The notes under the pieces are model-generated. The model saw nothing but the letters and a program-made list of their open reading frames with translations. It searched no databases and was not told where the DNA came from. Positions 6,834 through 8,117 of a stretch of DNA of 8,117 bases are shown in pieces (the first letter of the stretch is position 1; each line of letters starts with the position of its first letter). The position numbers were made by a program, and so were the translations under genes. Source of the DNA: JBBSUX01 sp038234045. Its GTDB lineage: Bacteria; Pseudomonadota; Gammaproteobacteria; Burkholderiales; Burkholderiaceae_C. The stretch covers positions 1-8,117 of the forward strand of contig JBBSUX010000161.1 of assembly GCA_038234045.1 (NCBI GenBank). The letters run 5' to 3'.

Positions 6834-7910
6834 TTAGCGATGGAACAGCTCTTTCAACTTGGCCTCTGGGAGCGTCGAAGGAACCCAGTAGGCATCATTG
6901 AGATCCGGGCGATAGTACTTGTCGAGATCACTCAGGACGATCGGATCAGGATCTGAGAAGTATGATTTGTAAAGCTGTTTGCCTTCCAGCAAATCCACTG
7001 TCGCACGGACTACGGCAGCACCCAGACCTGGGGTAAACAACGGCGCAACACTTTTCACACCAGTTTTCTTCCAGGCGCGAAGAAAGCCATTATTACCTTC
7101 ACCTGTCATCGGCACCAGCGCCTTTCCGCTTTCCTTAAACACATCGAGGCACGCGCGCGTCATTTCGGCGCCGGAAAACCAGATGCCATCCACGGGGTCT
7201 CCTGACAGCACCAGATTCTCGCAAAGCTGCTTGCCCTTGGCGTAGTTCCAATTACCAAAAACCTCATGAGTGATCTTGATGTCGGAACCAGCCAGCGCCT
7301 TGCGGAATCCTTCATACCGCAAGGTCTCTTCATCAACCCCGGCAACTCCACGAAATGCCCAAACATTGCCTTTTCCGTTGAGCTCCTTGCGAAGATACTC
7401 CCCGCCCTGACGCCCAAACACCTCTCCGCCAGCACCAATCTCGACGGTTGACTGCATAGTCTTGCCAAAGGCACCAAAAACCACTACCGGTATACCTGCC
7501 TTGGCAGCCTTCTCCACCAGCGGAGCACCCTCAGCCGTTGAAATCGGGCCAATAATAATGGCATCGACCTTTTTTGTGATCAAGTCCTCGACGTCAGCAA
7601 CCTGCTTAGCAGGGGTCCAGTTTGCCTCGACAATAGTAAAATCCTTGATTTCCTTGTGAAGAGAGGCTTCATATTTCATCTCCTGAAACATTTGCACGAT
7701 CCAGGTATTGCCGACACCTCCAAACGACACACCGATTCGCCATGGGCCAGCCTTTTTGAATTGATTTGGAGCCGTCTGTTCTTGGGTAGTTGGCTTCATT
7801 AACCCATTCGGCAGCAGCTGTATGTCGGCTGCGCATGCCAAACCAGAAAAAGCCGCCGAAACGACCAAAGTTCCAAACGTCAATACAGCTCGATTGATGA
7901 GTCGGGGCAT
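6834..7910 (-). CDS. Periplasmic substrate-binding protein of a sugar-type ABC importer (Peripla_BP_4)
   Basis: This 358-residue secreted protein captures the ligand and delivers it to the permeases. A Sec signal peptide is visible: basic n-region (R3, R7), hydrophobic core at 9-24, and a signal peptidase I site A25-C26-A27 before A28. The binding-protein core begins at WRIGVSFGG (57-65). It shows the class pattern: a helix after GNTWIVQMFQEMKYEA, DAIIIGPIST (116-125) and GIPVVVFGA (139-147), then the hinge crossing near GNVWAFRG (181-188) and DGIWFSG (241-247). The C-terminal region YYRPDLNDAYWVPSTLP (332-348) is a tail typical of longer members of this family. The mature N-terminus has about 28 residues before the first strand, longer than in RbsB. 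The ATG at 7910 is preceded by AGGA with a six-base spacing. The gene is first in the operon, as expected for the most abundant component. Ligand unknown; ribose-like and other sugar-derived ligands are all possible. Confidence 0.94.
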   Translation of the reverse strand: MPRLINRAVLTFGTLVVSAAFSGLACAADIQLLPNGLMKPTTQEQTAPNQFKKAGPWRIGVSFGGVGNTWIVQMFQEMKYEASLHKEIKDFTIVEANWTPAKQVADVEDLITKKVDAIIIGPISTAEGAPLVEKAAKAGIPVVVFGAFGKTMQSTVEIGAGGEVFGRQGGEYLRKELNGKGNVWAFRGVAGVDEETLRYEGFRKALAGSDIKITHEVFGNWNYAKGKQLCENLVLSGDPVDGIWFSGAEMTRACLDVFKESGKALVPMTGEGNNGFLRAWKKTGVKSVAPLFTPGLGAAVVRATVDLLEGKQLYKSYFSDPDPIVLSDLDKYYRPDLNDAYWVPSTLPEAKLKELFHR

Positions 7911-7916
7911 TGCATA

Positions 7917-7967
7917 TCCTAAAAGATATTTAAAGTTAATGTTAGAATTAATATTCTTTTCTGATAA
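7917..7967 (-). promoter_or_regulatory. Candidate promoter and ribosome binding site of the transporter operon
   Basis: On the minus strand TTATCA (7967-7962) and TAACAT (7944-7939) lie 17 bases apart and each match four of six sigma-70 consensus positions. This would put the transcript start near 7932 and give a leader of about 20 bases. AGGA at 7920-7917 is the ribosome binding site for the binding-protein gene. The surrounding 7915-7975 stretch is strikingly AT-rich compared with the rest of the window, as expected of a promoter. The boxes were picked by eye and other registers are possible in AT-rich DNA; the ribosome binding site is more certain. Confidence 0.45.
7944..7957. promoter_or_regulatory. 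Dyad AGAAT-TAAT-ATTCT at the candidate promoter
   Basis: Perfect 5-base arms (7944-7948 and 7953-7957) with a four-base centre lie between and partly over the proposed -35 and -10 boxes. A repressor bound here would block the promoter. AT-rich DNA yields such dyads by chance, so this is a candidate only. Confidence 0.3.
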
Positions 7968-7975
7968 AGACTTTA
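7965..7975. promoter_or_regulatory. Dyad TAAAG-A-CTTTA near the candidate -35 box
   Basis: Perfect 5-base arms around a single central base overlap the upstream edge of the proposed -35 hexamer (7967-7962). It is a possible regulator half-site pair; AT-rich composition makes chance plausible. Confidence 0.25.
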
Positions 7976-8015
7976 GGGAAGGTCTGCATAACCCCCGCCG
8001 AAGCGCGAGTTGATG

Positions 8016-8029
8016 CGTGAATGTTCACG
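8016..8029. promoter_or_regulatory. Dyad CGTGAA-TG-TTCACG upstream of the operon, possible operator
   Basis: Perfect 6-base arms (8016-8021 and 8024-8029) flank a two-base centre, about 105 bases upstream of the binding-protein start. The GTGAA/TTCAC arms and near-CG centre resemble LacI-family operators, which often control sugar importers, although LacI sites usually have CG in the middle. It also loosely resembles a CRP site but has a four-base rather than six-base gap between GTGA and TCAC. No regulator gene is in view; one may lie beyond the right edge. Confidence 0.35.
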
Positions 8030-8117
8030 TGATGAAAGCTGAGCCGTTTTCGTCGCCAATTTCTCGCTCTTTTAGGTCGATTCGGCCCTTTCTCAGGCAT
8101 CTGCCCGTGCTGCACGC

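Noticed and set aside
7828..7840. Lipoprotein signal at C26 of the binding protein
   Set aside because: The residues before the Cys (G-L-A-C) do not fit the usual lipobox; an A-C-A signal peptidase I site fits better.
8016..8029. CRP-binding site reading of the GTGA...TCAC dyad
   Set aside because: The half-sites are four bases apart, not the six of a CRP site, so the LacI-like reading is preferred.
1..8117. CRISPR arrays, insertion sequences, tRNA or rRNA genes, and long direct repeats
   Set aside because: Looked for and not seen; no transposase motifs, repeat-spacer pattern or tRNA-like cloverleaf was recognised.

Overview
The window looks like a chromosomal segment of a moderately high-GC Gram-negative bacterium, most likely a betaproteobacterium of the order Burkholderiales. 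That placement rests on the resemblance of RpiA and of a quinone-linked (class 2) PyrD to proteobacterial homologues and on codon use. It is an inference; I cannot name the genus.

Layout. (1) Bases 1-305 hold the C-terminal end of a plus-strand gene cut by the window edge; its product is not recognised. (2) rpiA (399-1136, minus) and pyrD (1178-2254, plus) are two housekeeping genes that diverge from a 41-base gap. (3) A 157-base convergent gap (2255-2411) holds an imperfect hairpin but no convincing intrinsic terminator. (4) A five-gene minus-strand operon fills 2412-7910. In transcription order it encodes a periplasmic substrate-binding protein, a two-domain RbsA-type ATPase, two different RbsC-type permeases and an alpha/beta hydrolase of the monoacylglycerol-lipase/S33 type. 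(5) Bases 7911-8117 are the operon's leader. It is AT-rich next to the first gene and carries a good ribosome binding site, a plausible promoter and three dyads that could be operators.

How the genes work together. The four transporter genes make a complete ribose/galactose-class (CUT2) ABC importer: binding protein, fused ATPase and what is probably a heterodimeric membrane channel. The ATPase-permease and permease-permease junctions are 4-base ATGA stop/start overlaps, and the binding protein-ATPase gap is 8 bases, so the core is tightly coupled. The hydrolase follows after 27 bases and is predicted to be cytoplasmic, so it may cleave an ester in the imported compound. No kinase, isomerase or local regulator is in view, and the substrate cannot be read from the sequence.

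I did not find a clearly new kind of system. The points most worth a second look are the transporter-hydrolase pairing, the E-Q Walker B of the second ATPase domain, the N-terminal extension of the binding protein, and the dyads upstream of the operon.
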